A stretch of 64,000 bases of DNA from Levilactobacillus tujiorum. GTDB taxonomy: Bacteria; Bacillota; Bacilli; Lactobacillales; Lactobacillaceae. The position numbers and the translations under genes are program-made. Within the stretch, counting starts at the first letter, position 1; every line of letters begins with the position of its first letter. Positions 18,226-26,478 of this stretch are shown here, one piece after another. Below the pieces are notes generated by a model, which was given only the letters and a program-made list of their open reading frames with translations, ran no database searches and was not told the DNA's origin. The stretch is from NCBI RefSeq assembly GCF_012641185.1, contig NZ_JAAXLK010000003.1, positions 64,075 through 128,074 on the forward strand, read 5' to 3'.

Positions 18226-18906
18226 TTGGCGCAATTTAAATATCGACTTAATCGACTCAATCAGTATCCGTTTATGACAATTGGCTTGATCGCGATCATG
18301 GTACTGATTTACGGTGCAATGACGCTCGTGGGCGGAAGTACCAACGTCAATGTGCTCATCACTTTTGGTGCCAAACTCAATGCCCTGATCCAACAGGGGG
18401 AATGGTGGCGGCTCGTGACCCCTATGTTCCTACACATTGGGTTTACGCATATTTTGATGAACATGATCACCCTGTATTTCGTGGGGATGCAAATTGAAGC
18501 AGCGTTTGGACACACCCGCTTTCTGGTCCTGTTTCTGGTCGCTGGCGTGGGCGGTAACGTGGCTAGCTTTTGTTTCTCGAATAGTTTATCAGCGGGGGCC
18601 AGCACGGCGATCTTTGGCCTGTTTGGGGCCTTCATGATGCTCGGTGAATCTTTCTGGCAAAATCCGGTTATTCGCCAGCTGACCCAAACTTTTCTTGCCT
18701 TCGTGGTGATGAATATTCTGTTTGATTTATTCGCTCCAGGAATTGATCTTGCGGGCCATCTTGGTGGACTGGCTGCCGGCTTTTTGGTAGCGTATTCATT
18801 AGGTGTACCACGAATTGGTAAGGTTAGCACGATCAAGCGATTTGTAGCAACGATAGTCCTTATTGGTGGATTGGTCTGGTTATATCTGCACGGAATGGCG
18901 CAGTAG
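18226..18906 (+). CDS. Rhomboid-family intramembrane serine protease
   Basis: 226 residues with about six membrane helices. The catalytic dyad is present: Ser126 in GASTAIFG and His178 in AGHLGGLAAG. The conserved HxxxN-type motif LHIGFTHILMNM and WWRLVTPMFLH are also clear. It cleaves substrates inside the membrane; the substrate is unknown. Unlike Bacillus YqgP it lacks the long N-terminal cytoplasmic domain. The start is TTG with AGAGGAAG upstream, 16 bases after fthC. Confidence 0.95.
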   Translation: MAQFKYRLNRLNQYPFMTIGLIAIMVLIYGAMTLVGGSTNVNVLITFGAKLNALIQQGEWWRLVTPMFLHIGFTHILMNMITLYFVGMQIEAAFGHTRFLVLFLVAGVGGNVASFCFSNSLSAGASTAIFGLFGAFMMLGESFWQNPVIRQLTQTFLAFVVMNILFDLFAPGIDLAGHLGGLAAGFLVAYSLGVPRIGKVSTIKRFVATIVLIGGLVWLYLHGMAQ

Positions 18907-18948
18907 AATCGAAAATGTCTCGTGCAATTTCACGGAGGTTGTGGCACA

Positions 18949-19179
18949 ATGAAAACGTTATATGATGTTCAGCAGCTACTTAAAAAATTTGGTATTTATG
19001 TATACGTGGGCAAACGTCTTTGGGACATCGAAGTCATGGCATTGGAATTGGATCACTTGCATCAAGCGCGGGTGGTTGATGATAAGACCTTTGTGGCGGC
19101 TAAGGTGGTTCTCACACATGAACACCGCATCGAAGTACAAGAGGCAAAAGATCAACACCAATCCATTGGAGGGATTTAG
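18949..19179 (+). CDS. YqgQ family protein (DUF910)
   Basis: 76 residues. A small helical protein of the YqgQ family, recognised from the LYDVQQLLKKFGIYVYVGKRLWDIEVM start and its place before glcK, as in Bacillus. Its function is unknown. The frame runs back to 18922, but the ATG at 18949 has CGGAGG upstream. The stop lies three bases before glcK, whose ribosome binding site GGAGGG lies inside this gene's end, so translation is probably coupled. Confidence 0.9.
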   Translation: MKTLYDVQQLLKKFGIYVYVGKRLWDIEVMALELDHLHQARVVDDKTFVAAKVVLTHEHRIEVQEAKDQHQSIGGI

Positions 19180-19182
19180 AGT

Positions 19183-20154
19183 ATGGCACGGAATTTAATT
19201 GGAATTGACTTAGGTGGAACGACAACCAAGATGGCATTTCTGTCCACTTCCGGTGAAATCCTTGCGAAGTGGAGTATTCCCACGGATATTTCGGATGAAG
19301 GAAGCCACATTGTTCCAAACATTATCGAGTCAATTACCCAACACATTAGTAACTCAGTTTTTAGTAAAGCTGACTTTATTGGAATCGGGATGGGGACACC
19401 CGGTTCAGTAGATATTGAAAATGGAACGGTCATTGGCGCCTTCAACCTAAATTGGAAGAAGCGGCAACAAGTGCGTGACCAGATTCAAGCCGGTCTAGGG
19501 CTACAGTTCGTATTGGATAACGATGCAAACGTGGCCTCACTGGGTGAATACTGGAAGGGTGCTGGTGAGAAGGACGCCGATGTCGTCTTTGTTACCTTAG
19601 GCACTGGCGTCGGTGGTGGGGTCATCGCTGGCGGTCACCTACTCCACGGAATCAATGGTGGTGCCGGTGAATTGGGTCACGTGACGGTTCAACCAAACGG
19701 GTATCTATGTACCTGTGGTAAACGCGGTTGCTTGGAACAATATGCGTCTGCGACCGGGGTTGTCCACGTGGCTGCCGACATGGCGAAGGACTTTATGGGG
19801 ACTTCGCGGTTGAAGGAAATGGAAGATAATCAAGAAAGTGTGACGTCAAAGATGGTCTTCTACTTAGCCGATAATGGCGACATTTTGGCCAACCAAGTTG
19901 TTGATCGCGTGACCTTCTACTTAGGGTTAGCCTTAGCTAACGTAGCCAACATTTTGAACCCAGCTAACATTATTATTGGTGGTGGGGTTTCTAACGCCGG
20001 CAATACGCTATTACAGCCAACGACGCGTTACTTCCAAGAAAATGCCTTTCCAGCAGTGCGTGACTCAACCAAACTGCGGTTAGCACAACTTGGTAACGAT
20101 GCCGGGGTTATCGGGGCGGCTTCATTGGCTCTGCGGTTTCAAAAAACAAATTAG
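19183..20154 (+). CDS. glcK: ROK-family glucokinase
   Basis: 323 residues. It phosphorylates glucose with ATP. The phosphate-binding IGIDLGGTTTKMAF is at the N-terminus. The ROK signature with the zinc cysteines (GELGHVTVQPNG followed by CTCGKRGCLEQYAS) lies near residues 160-190. GGGVGGGVIAGG-type glycines precede it. The C-terminal half carries LALANVANILNPANIIIGGG. The gene context (YqgQ upstream, rhodanese downstream) is the usual one in Firmicutes. Confidence 0.96.
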   Translation: MARNLIGIDLGGTTTKMAFLSTSGEILAKWSIPTDISDEGSHIVPNIIESITQHISNSVFSKADFIGIGMGTPGSVDIENGTVIGAFNLNWKKRQQVRDQIQAGLGLQFVLDNDANVASLGEYWKGAGEKDADVVFVTLGTGVGGGVIAGGHLLHGINGGAGELGHVTVQPNGYLCTCGKRGCLEQYASATGVVHVAADMAKDFMGTSRLKEMEDNQESVTSKMVFYLADNGDILANQVVDRVTFYLGLALANVANILNPANIIIGGGVSNAGNTLLQPTTRYFQENAFPAVRDSTKLRLAQLGNDAGVIGAASLALRFQKTN

Positions 20155-20186
20155 ACATTTAGAGGATTAGGAAGGAAGATTTCGTT

Positions 20187-20600
20187 TTGGTTATTGGTGC
20201 AATCTCAGGATGGACGGTCTACACGATTGTCCTCATTATTCTTATCGCCGTGTGGGGCGGCTGGCAGTTGACAACGATTATCCGGCGTAACCGGGTAGCT
20301 AAGTTGATCGACGCCGAAACATTTGAAGCTGGTATTCGGACGGCTCAAGTCGTTGACTTACGGGAAAAGAAGGACTTTGACGCGGGACACATTTTGGGGG
20401 CGCGTAACTTTCCTTATTCGACGTTTAAGGCTTACCACTCTCAGTTACGAAAAGATCTACCGGTTTACTTATACGACCAAGGTAAAACGCTGAGTACCCG
20501 GGCAGCCATTATGTTAGGTAAAGATGGGTTTGACCAGATCTTTATCCTGAAGAATGGGTATGTTCGTTGGGAAGGTAAGACGAAGAAAACGAAGTACTAA
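20187..20600 (+). CDS. Membrane-anchored rhodanese-like protein without the active-site cysteine
   Basis: 137 residues. An N-terminal membrane helix (about 8-30) anchors a cytoplasmic rhodanese domain: VVDLREKKDFDAGHILGARNFPYSTF is the typical CH2A region. The loop that normally starts with the catalytic cysteine reads YLYDQGKTLSTRAA, with Asp where Cys is expected, so sulfurtransfer is not possible and a binding role is more likely. The start is TTG after GGAAGGAAG. Last gene of the fthC operon. Confidence 0.88.
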   Translation: MVIGAISGWTVYTIVLIILIAVWGGWQLTTIIRRNRVAKLIDAETFEAGIRTAQVVDLREKKDFDAGHILGARNFPYSTFKAYHSQLRKDLPVYLYDQGKTLSTRAAIMLGKDGFDQIFILKNGYVRWEGKTKKTKY

Positions 20601-20607
20601 AACACAG

Positions 20608-20650
20608 AAAGGTGCATCAAAGGGTGATATCGCCCCTTGGTGCACCTTTT
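20608..20650 (+). terminator. Terminator of the fthC-glcK operon
   Basis: AAAGGTGCATCAA pairs with TTGGTGCACCTTT, followed by TTTT. Confidence 0.9.
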
Positions 20651-20660
20651 GCTATGTCTA

Positions 20661-21235
20661 CTAAAGGTTGAAATTTAAAAAGGTTCTGTAAAGGCCGCGG
20701 CATTACGCTTGAATGATTGAAAAATGCCGCCTTGCCGTTCGCCAAATTTGAGCTGGAGCGCTGTGGATAGGACGGCTAGAGCCATAGGGCGGTCTCTAGC
20801 CTCGCTTTGACCCGAAGAACACGTGTCAAAGTCGCCATTTACCAAGAGAATCACTTGGTAAATCCCACGGCTGAGCTCAAATTTGGCTCACTATCGGCTG
20901 TATAGATGTCGTCGATTACTACGGGATAACTGCTGGTATTTCGGCAGTTTGAGATAGCTCGATGTTCAACGACTATCGTAACCGGAGGAGGGCAGAGGTG
21001 GAGCCAGCTGTGTCGACGGTGTTAGCCGATTTTCGGCTTACAGCGTGGGACGTGTTTGGAGATCGGTGAACTTCCGAGCTTCAAACCGAGCCGGAGGACC
21101 GCTTCTCAGGCCGCCGGCGGTCCCCACAGCAGGCGGAATCTCTGCCAGCCGCAGGTGACTGGTTTAGTCTACTTTTCACTCGATCATCATTGTCACTTCA
21201 GCGTTGACAATGATTTTAGTCCTTTCAACCTTTAG
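20661..21235 (+). repeat. Intergenic repeat copy B (complete, both terminal inverted repeats)
   Basis: The most complete copy, 575 bp. It starts with CTAAAGGTTGAAA (20661-20673) and ends with the exact inverse TTTCAACCTTTAG (21223-21235). A left arm with the pair GCGGCATT / AATGCCGC comes first. Module 1 (20741-20887) is closed by GCCAAATTTGAGCT / AGCTCAAATTTGGC. A variable linker and module 2 (20980-21157) follow, then a right arm with the pair CATTGTCA / TGACAATG. No target-site duplication is obvious and no protein is encoded. It lies between convergent genes. Confidence 0.9.
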
Positions 21236-21244
21236 ATCTGTAAA

Positions 21245-21277
21245 TAAAAAAGGAACCCAGTGTGGCACCGGGTTCCC
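21245..21277 (-). terminator. Terminator of the DUF3042 gene
   Basis: GGAACCCAGTG pairs with CACCGGGTTCC, with a T run on the minus strand. Confidence 0.85.
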
Positions 21278-21283
21278 AGCAGT

Positions 21284-21460
21284 CTAGCCGTGATGAGCAG
21301 AGTGGCTCTTCCGGTTAGCGCGTTTGCGGTTTTCTTCAAAACGGGCTTCTTGATCTTCGATGGGTTGAACGACCTTCTTTTTAAAAGAGAAGACGGCACC
21401 GGCAACGGCACTGGCTGTGGCAACGACGCCAAAGAGGAAACCTTTAGTGAAGTGTTTCAT
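21284..21460 (-). CDS. DUF3042 family small membrane protein
   Basis: 58 residues. MKHFTKGFLFGVVATASAV starts a single membrane helix, and a charged tail (EENRKRANRKSHSAHHG) follows. Both the length and the KGFLFGV start match the DUF3042 family of lactobacilli. Function unknown. The ATG at 21460 has AGGGG upstream; an earlier in-frame ATG at 21478 does not. Confidence 0.85.
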   Translation of the reverse strand: MKHFTKGFLFGVVATASAVAGAVFSFKKKVVQPIEDQEARFEENRKRANRKSHSAHHG

Positions 21461-21613
21461 AATATCGACCCCTATCATTTTAATAAATTAATTATCCGCT
21501 TCCATTATGCTGGTTTTACGCGTAAATAGCCAGTGATTAGCAAAACGAAGTCGAAAAAAACGGCGAATTTATGGTACGCTAGGATTCAGAAGAAGACGAA
21601 GGGAGTGGCGATT

Positions 21614-22381
21614 GTGTTTAATCGGCAACGCACACAGGTTATCGCGCATCGGGGAAGCAAGGGGACTCGTCCAGAGAATACATTGCTAGCCTTTCAGGCA
21701 GCGTTGGATGCCGGTGCAGACGGCATCGAAACGGACGTTCAGTTGTCACGGGATCATAAGATGGTGATTATGCATGATGAACAGGTGGATCGGACGACGA
21801 ACGGGACGGGCAACATCCGCGATTTGACGTTGGCCCAGATTAAAGCGTTGGATGCTGGTAGTCACTTCGGCCCAGCATACGCTAAGACGCCAGTTCCGAC
21901 CTTGGATGAGGTCATCCAGTTATTGGTGCAGAATAAGTTTACGGGGATTTTTAACTTGGAGTTAAAGACCAATAAGTTTCCGTATCCGGGAATTGAACAG
22001 CAGTTGGCGACCTACTTTGCCCAGCATCCCGTCCCGTTTCGACTAGTCTTTTCCAGCTTCCGCGCCCAATCGTTAATGACGTTACGTAGTCTCTACCCAC
22101 AAGCGGAGTATGCCAAGCTTTTTCAAACGGCTAGTCGCCAAGCGAAGAAGATGCAGCGGCTACATCAGGTGGCGGATTTACACCCAGATATCCGGTGGGT
22201 CAAGGCTCATCGCTTCTGGTTACCGCACATGCAATTGCGCCCCTGGACGGTGAATTCAACGGCAGATATGACCTATTGCTTTAAGCACCACTTTGCGGGA
22301 ATGATTACTGATTATCCGGCTCAGGCGATTCGCTTACGTCGGCAAATACAAGGAGAATCTGATTCATGGAAAAAGTCTTAG
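21614..22381 (+). CDS. Glycerophosphodiester phosphodiesterase
   Basis: 255 residues. It hydrolyses glycerophosphodiesters to glycerol 3-phosphate and an alcohol. The GDPD core is clear: IAHRGSKGTRPENTLLAF with the catalytic His and metal-binding Glu, ADGIETDVQLSRD and VIMHDEQVDRTTNGTG. No signal peptide, so it is cytoplasmic. The frame is open from 21533, but GTG at 21614 with GGGAGTGG before it is the likely start. The end overlaps miaA by 16 bases, so the two are translated from one message. Confidence 0.92.
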   Translation: MFNRQRTQVIAHRGSKGTRPENTLLAFQAALDAGADGIETDVQLSRDHKMVIMHDEQVDRTTNGTGNIRDLTLAQIKALDAGSHFGPAYAKTPVPTLDEVIQLLVQNKFTGIFNLELKTNKFPYPGIEQQLATYFAQHPVPFRLVFSSFRAQSLMTLRSLYPQAEYAKLFQTASRQAKKMQRLHQVADLHPDIRWVKAHRFWLPHMQLRPWTVNSTADMTYCFKHHFAGMITDYPAQAIRLRRQIQGESDSWKKS

Positions 22382-23283
22382 CAATTGTAGGGCCAACGGC
22401 AGTGGGGAAAACGGCGTTGGCTATTGAGCTGGCGCAGAAATTTGATGGTGAAATTATCTCTGGGGATTCGATGCAGGTCTACCGTCATTTAGATGTTGGT
22501 ACGGCTAAGGCGACGCCGGCCGAGCGGGCACAAGCCGTTCACCACTTGATTGATGTGCAGGACGTGACCCAGCAGTATACCGTGGCCCAGTTTGTTGCGG
22601 CGGCTCAAGAACTGATTACGGCCATCACGGCGCGGGGACATTTGCCCATCATTGCTGGGGGAACCGGGTTTTATTTACAGGCTTTATTCGACGGCCTAAA
22701 ACTGGGGGCGGACGCGCCGGGTGATCCAACCGTTCGTGAACGCTTCCGTAAGCTTGCGGCGGAACGAGGGCCAGAGTATTTGTGGCAAGAGTTAAATCGG
22801 CAGGACCCGCAAGCTGCGGCTAAAATTCCGGTCACCAACATCCGACGGACAGTGCGAGCACTAGAAGTGATTACGGTTACCGGTAAGCCATTCTCTCATC
22901 AGGGGGATGACGGACCCCAATATGATGAGTTGTACCTCGCGCTGAATACGGATCGGCGCCGTCTTTACCAGCGGATTAACCAGCGGGTTGACGTGATGAT
23001 GCAGACGGGACTATTGGATGAGGTGCGCTGGTTAGCGGCACAAGGGGGAACTAAGCTGCCAGCGGCAACGGGAATTGGGTACCGTGAGCTCTTGCCGGTG
23101 CTAGACAAGCCGGCCGAGTTGCCAGCGGCCGTTGATTTGGTGAAACAGGATTCGCGGCATTATGCCAAACGGCAATTGACGTGGTTTCGCAACCAGACCA
23201 CCGCGACTTGGTATGATTTGGTCCAGCACCCGGAACAGCGCGAAGATATTGATAAGCAAGTAACGGAATGGTTGAGTCGCTGA
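22366..23283 (+). CDS. miaA: tRNA dimethylallyltransferase
   Basis: 305 residues. It adds a dimethylallyl group to A37 of tRNAs that read U-starting codons. The P-loop IVGPTAVGKTALA starts the protein, followed by ISGDSMQVYRHLDVGTAKAT with the catalytic Asp and DMAPP-binding residues, GGTGFYLQAL and IRRTVRALEV. The start ATG is preceded by AAGGAG inside the upstream gene. It lies directly before glnR, as in other Firmicutes. Confidence 0.96.
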   Translation: MEKVLAIVGPTAVGKTALAIELAQKFDGEIISGDSMQVYRHLDVGTAKATPAERAQAVHHLIDVQDVTQQYTVAQFVAAAQELITAITARGHLPIIAGGTGFYLQALFDGLKLGADAPGDPTVRERFRKLAAERGPEYLWQELNRQDPQAAAKIPVTNIRRTVRALEVITVTGKPFSHQGDDGPQYDELYLALNTDRRRLYQRINQRVDVMMQTGLLDEVRWLAAQGGTKLPAATGIGYRELLPVLDKPAELPAAVDLVKQDSRHYAKRQLTWFRNQTTATWYDLVQHPEQREDIDKQVTEWLSR

Positions 23284-23329
23284 TTTGGTATAGAAAATTA
23301 ACTAAGATTTTTTTAAAAGCTGGCTATCA

Positions 23330-23346
23330 TGTCACAAAACATGACA
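23330..23346 (+). promoter_or_regulatory. GlnR/TnrA-type operator upstream of glnRA
   Basis: TGTCACAAAACATGACA is a perfect TGTNA-N7-TNACA dyad. It lies just upstream of the -35 box of glnR. Autoregulation of glnRA by GlnR under good nitrogen supply is established for this family. Confidence 0.92.
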
Positions 23347-23353
23347 TAAGTGC

Positions 23354-23381
23354 TTGACTCCCTGTCTGGGGGTGGTATGAT
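23354..23381 (+). promoter_or_regulatory. Promoter of glnRA
   Basis: TTGACT (23354-23359), 16 bases, TATGAT (23376-23381). It is located directly downstream of the GlnR operator. Confidence 0.8.
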
Positions 23382-23409
23382 AGCCTCATAGTTAAAGGGG
23401 GCCAATCAC

Positions 23410-23793
23410 ATGAAGGAGAAAGAGTTACGCCGATCAATGGCCGTACTGCCAATGGGAACCGTGATGAAGTTGACGAGCTTAACGGCGCGGCAGATTCGTT
23501 ACTACGAGGCTCAGGGCCTCATTTCTCCTGAACGGAGTGATGGCAACCGGCGGCTGTATTCGTTGAACGATATTGACCGGTTGCTGGAAATCCGTGATTA
23601 CTTGGCGGATGGCGTGAATGTGGCGGGAATCAAGGCCATTTACGATCAGCAACGCGTCGCAGCGCAAGCTAAACGTGAAGCCCAACGACAACCGCTGACC
23701 GATGAAGATGTTCGCCGTATCTTACAGGATGAGTTTATCCGGCAAGGCGGCCTAGGACATCCAGAACCGGGGCTGCAACAGCGGCCTCTTTAA
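23410..23793 (+). CDS. glnR: MerR-family nitrogen regulator GlnR
   Basis: 127 residues. The MerR-type helix-turn-helix (about 14-75) is obvious: GTVMKLTSLTARQIRYYEAQGLISPERSDGNRRLYS in two segments, then a wing and a short dimer helix. The C-terminal tail (GLGHPEPGLQQRPLF-like) is where GlnR senses feedback-inhibited glutamine synthetase. It represses glnRA. Identification rests on the family pattern, the operator upstream and glnA downstream. AAGGGGG precedes the ATG. Confidence 0.94.
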   Translation: MKEKELRRSMAVLPMGTVMKLTSLTARQIRYYEAQGLISPERSDGNRRLYSLNDIDRLLEIRDYLADGVNVAGIKAIYDQQRVAAQAKREAQRQPLTDEDVRRILQDEFIRQGGLGHPEPGLQQRPL

Positions 23794-23837
23794 CCGGTGA
23801 TTTTGTGCGATACAAAAATTGACAGGGAGCGATTTTA

Positions 23838-25178
23838 ATGGCAAAACGGGATTATTCCAAAGATGACATTCGCCAGATGGCCAAGGATGAAAATGTTAAG
23901 TTCTTACGGCTAATGTTTACCGACTTATTCGGTACGATCAAGAACGTCGAGGTGCCTATCAGCCAATTAGGCAAGTTGTTGGATAATAAGTTGATGTTTG
24001 ATGGGTCATCTATCGACGGCTTCGTTCGTATCGAAGAAAGTGACATGTACCTGTACCCAGACCTTTCGACCTGGATGATTTTCCCTTGGAGTACGGAACG
24101 TGGGAAGATTGCTCGTGTGATCTGTGAAGTTTACACCACTGATGGCAAGCCCTTTGAGGGTGATCCCCGTAACAACTTGATTCGGGTCTTAAACGATATG
24201 CGTAAAGCCGGCTTTACCGACTTTAACATTGGACCGGAACCAGAATTCTTCCTGTTCAAGATGGATGAAAATGGCAAGCCAACGACGGAACTCAACGATA
24301 AGGGGAGCTACTTCGATATGGCCCCAATGGACTTGGGTGAAAATTGCCGGCGAGAAATTGTTTTAACCTTGGAAGAAATGGGCTTTGATGTCGAAGCTGC
24401 CCACCATGAAGTGGCACCTGGTCAACATGAAATTGATTTCAAGTATGCCGATGCCTTAACTGCAGCTGATAATATTCAGACCTTTAAGTTGGTTGTGAAG
24501 ACCATTGCCCGGAAGTACGGCTTATATGCGACGTTTATGCCAAAGCCGTTGACGGGAATCAACGGCTCCGGGATGCACTTGAACATGTCTCTCTTCCACG
24601 ATAAGGGCAATGCCTTTTACGATGAAAAGGGGAATATGCAGTTGTCTGAGGACGCATTCCACTTCTTGGGCGGCCTGTTGAAGCATGCCCGCAGCTTTAC
24701 CGCCGTCTGCAACCCGATCGTCAACAGTTACAAGCGGCTGGTTCCTGGCTATGAAGCACCAGTTTATGTGGCTTGGTCCGGTTCAAACCGGTCACCATTG
24801 ATTCGAGTTCCTAATTCTCGTGGATTGTCCACTCGGTTGGAACTGCGGAGTGTTGACCCAGCAGCTAACCCATATTTGGCAATTGCTGTGGTCTTGGAAG
24901 CGGGATTAGATGGTTTGCGCAACCAATTGGCACCACGCGAAGCGATCGACCGGAACATCTACCGGATGGATGCCGAAGAACGCCAAGAAAATCACATTAC
25001 CAACTTGCCAGACACCTTGCACAACGCGTTGAAGGATTTGGCGGCCGATGATGTGATGCGTAATGCCATGGGTCATCACTTGTTCCAGAGCTTCATGGAA
25101 GCTAAGAATCTGGAATACAACTCTTACCGGACCCAAGTATCGCAATGGGAACGGGAACAGTACTTGGAATTGTACTAA
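23838..25178 (+). CDS. glnA: Glutamine synthetase, type I
   Basis: 446 residues, the GSI-alpha length found in Firmicutes. It makes glutamine from glutamate, ammonia and ATP as a dodecamer. Visible landmarks are FDGSSIDGF, the metal and substrate region [40 protein letters not shown] and the Arg-containing NRSPLIRVP. The adenylylation loop of GSI-beta enzymes is absent, so control is through feedback inhibition and GlnR. It follows glnR by 44 bases; the gap holds a small TTTTGT / ACAAAA dyad. Confidence 0.97.
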   Translation: MAKRDYSKDDIRQMAKDENVKFLRLMFTDLFGTIKNVEVPISQLGKLLDNKLMFDGSSIDGFVRIEESDMYLYPDLSTWMIFPWSTERGKIARVICEVYTTDGKPFEGDPRNNLIRVLNDMRKAGFTDFNIGPEPEFFLFKMDENGKPTTELNDKGSYFDMAPMDLGENCRREIVLTLEEMGFDVEAAHHEVAPGQHEIDFKYADALTAADNIQTFKLVVKTIARKYGLYATFMPKPLTGINGSGMHLNMSLFHDKGNAFYDEKGNMQLSEDAFHFLGGLLKHARSFTAVCNPIVNSYKRLVPGYEAPVYVAWSGSNRSPLIRVPNSRGLSTRLELRSVDPAANPYLAIAVVLEAGLDGLRNQLAPREAIDRNIYRMDAEERQENHITNLPDTLHNALKDLAADDVMRNAMGHHLFQSFMEAKNLEYNSYRTQVSQWEREQYLELY

Positions 25179-25259
25179 AAGTGAAATTAACAGTGGGATT
25201 GGGCTAGTTCAGAAGCGAAGGGATAGCCTATCCTGAGGGAAATAAATATTAATTGAGAA

Positions 25260-25297
25260 GGCTGTGGTCGTAGCGTTATTGTGGCGAGCACAGTTTT
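25260..25297 (+). terminator. Terminator of glnRA
   Basis: CTGTGGTCG pairs with CGAGCACAG (one mismatch), followed by seven T. Confidence 0.75.
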
Positions 25298-25322
25298 TTT
25301 GCGCTTTTCTTAAGGGTAACTG

Positions 25323-25349
25323 CAGCTGGCCTCACCTCTGACCTCCTCC
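25323..25349 (-). repeat. Intergenic repeat relic F (module 2 edge)
   Basis: 27 bases match the left edge of module 2 on the minus strand: GGAGGAGGTCAGAGGTGAGG then CCAGCTG. The variant GTCAGAGGT is the one of copy C. The rest of the module is gone. It lies in the 420-base gap between glnA and the next operon; apart from the terminator I see nothing else certain there. Confidence 0.75.
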
Positions 25350-25599
25350 AAATAAACTAGTTTTTAAATGACAAGCTGTTTTTAAGTATCGAGGCATAAA
25401 GCCATGCATTGTGTCGCATAAATATACTTATAATATGCACGGTGAGCTGGTAAAGTCAGCAACCGGATTTTAAAAATTTCATTGTTTTCCCGTGAATTTA
25501 AGCGAAACTGCTTTATTCTGCGGTGTTTTTTGGTAACATGAATGTATAACCAAATTGTTTTCAGCACAGGCTGGGGAACATGAGAATGAGGGATAATCC

Positions 25600-26478
25600 A
25601 TGGAAAATCAAGAACAGCAAGCCAATGCAGCCGATGCCTTGACGCAGGCAATCGCGAATAAACTCGATTACTTAAGTACAATGCAAGCAGCGGTTCAGCA
25701 TGGTGATGACCGAAAAATCTACGAACTTCTTGATCAAGTTCGCTACTACCAAGAAGTAAAGAAGACTCGTACTAACCGGTCTGTGAACCACTTAGCCGAG
25801 TTGGTCGACAACATTCATCCCCAAATTAGCCATTATTTGAGCGATAACTTAATCGATTACTTAGGGCACATTTACCCCTTCTTTTACTACGAAGAATATA
25901 CCACGGGGATGTTCCATATTTACTTTGGTAACTGGTGGGATCGCCGGTTATTTGGGGACCTCGATGTGATTAATGTCCGTTTTGAATTTGACCAGACGGA
26001 GTATCAGAAGTTGCGTGATTCTTTTGCGTTGGAAGGCCAGAATCAACGGTTGAATACGTCCAAGATTGAAGCGATTTCCGCGGAAAGTGAAAAGCTACAA
26101 GAGCTAGTGGACGCACAACCTAAGCGAGACAACCAAAAGACGCAGCTACGGGAACAACTCAAGGAAAATAGCGGCAAGAGCAGTATGCCTTGGGAATCCG
26201 GCAAAGTTAAGGGTGAACGTCAGGAGATCATTGATCAACTGACACAGTTGGCCGATGAAGATGAAAAGGCCCTGAACGCCCACAAACTAATTAAAGAAAA
26301 CGATGATAAGATTTTAGTATTGTCTAAGGAAGATACAATTCTTAATTACGAAAAGCAAAGCATTCGTGACGCTTTCGACGATTTTGAACACTTCGAAGCG
26401 CACAATGCCAGCTTGTATGCCGACTACTTGAACAGCCTATTAGGCAAAAGCGAGGGTGAGGTGACAGTCGATGATTAA
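25600..26478 (+). CDS. Conserved hypothetical protein, first gene of the dUTPase operon
   Basis: 292 residues. I do not recognise a family. The protein is cytoplasmic, acidic and largely helical. Residues about 1-75 are helical and charged, residues about 85-130 are aromatic-rich (YPFFYYEEYTTGMFHIYFGNWWDRRLFGD, given here as a description of the region), and residues about 150-260 look like coiled coil (SEKLQELVDAQ, QLREQLKEN, LTQLADEDEKALNAHKLI). A start at ATG with a short GAGGG-like site (ATGAGGGATAATCC) is plausible. It overlaps the next gene by eight bases, so the two products are probably made together. Confidence 0.75.
   Translation: MENQEQQANAADALTQAIANKLDYLSTMQAAVQHGDDRKIYELLDQVRYYQEVKKTRTNRSVNHLAELVDNIHPQISHYLSDNLIDYLGHIYPFFYYEEYTTGMFHIYFGNWWDRRLFGDLDVINVRFEFDQTEYQKLRDSFALEGQNQRLNTSKIEAISAESEKLQELVDAQPKRDNQKTQLREQLKENSGKSSMPWESGKVKGERQEIIDQLTQLADEDEKALNAHKLIKENDDKILVLSKEDTILNYEKQSIRDAFDDFEHFEAHNASLYADYLNSLLGKSEGEVTVDD

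Noticed and set aside
18309-18836. 175-residue open frame antisense to the rhomboid gene
   Set aside because: Shadow frame rich in Pro, Arg and Thr, as expected on the opposite strand of membrane-helix codons.
20661-21235. Repeat copy B as a remnant of a normal insertion sequence
   Set aside because: No transposase fragment is visible in any frame, and the inside is conserved structure rather than decayed coding sequence.
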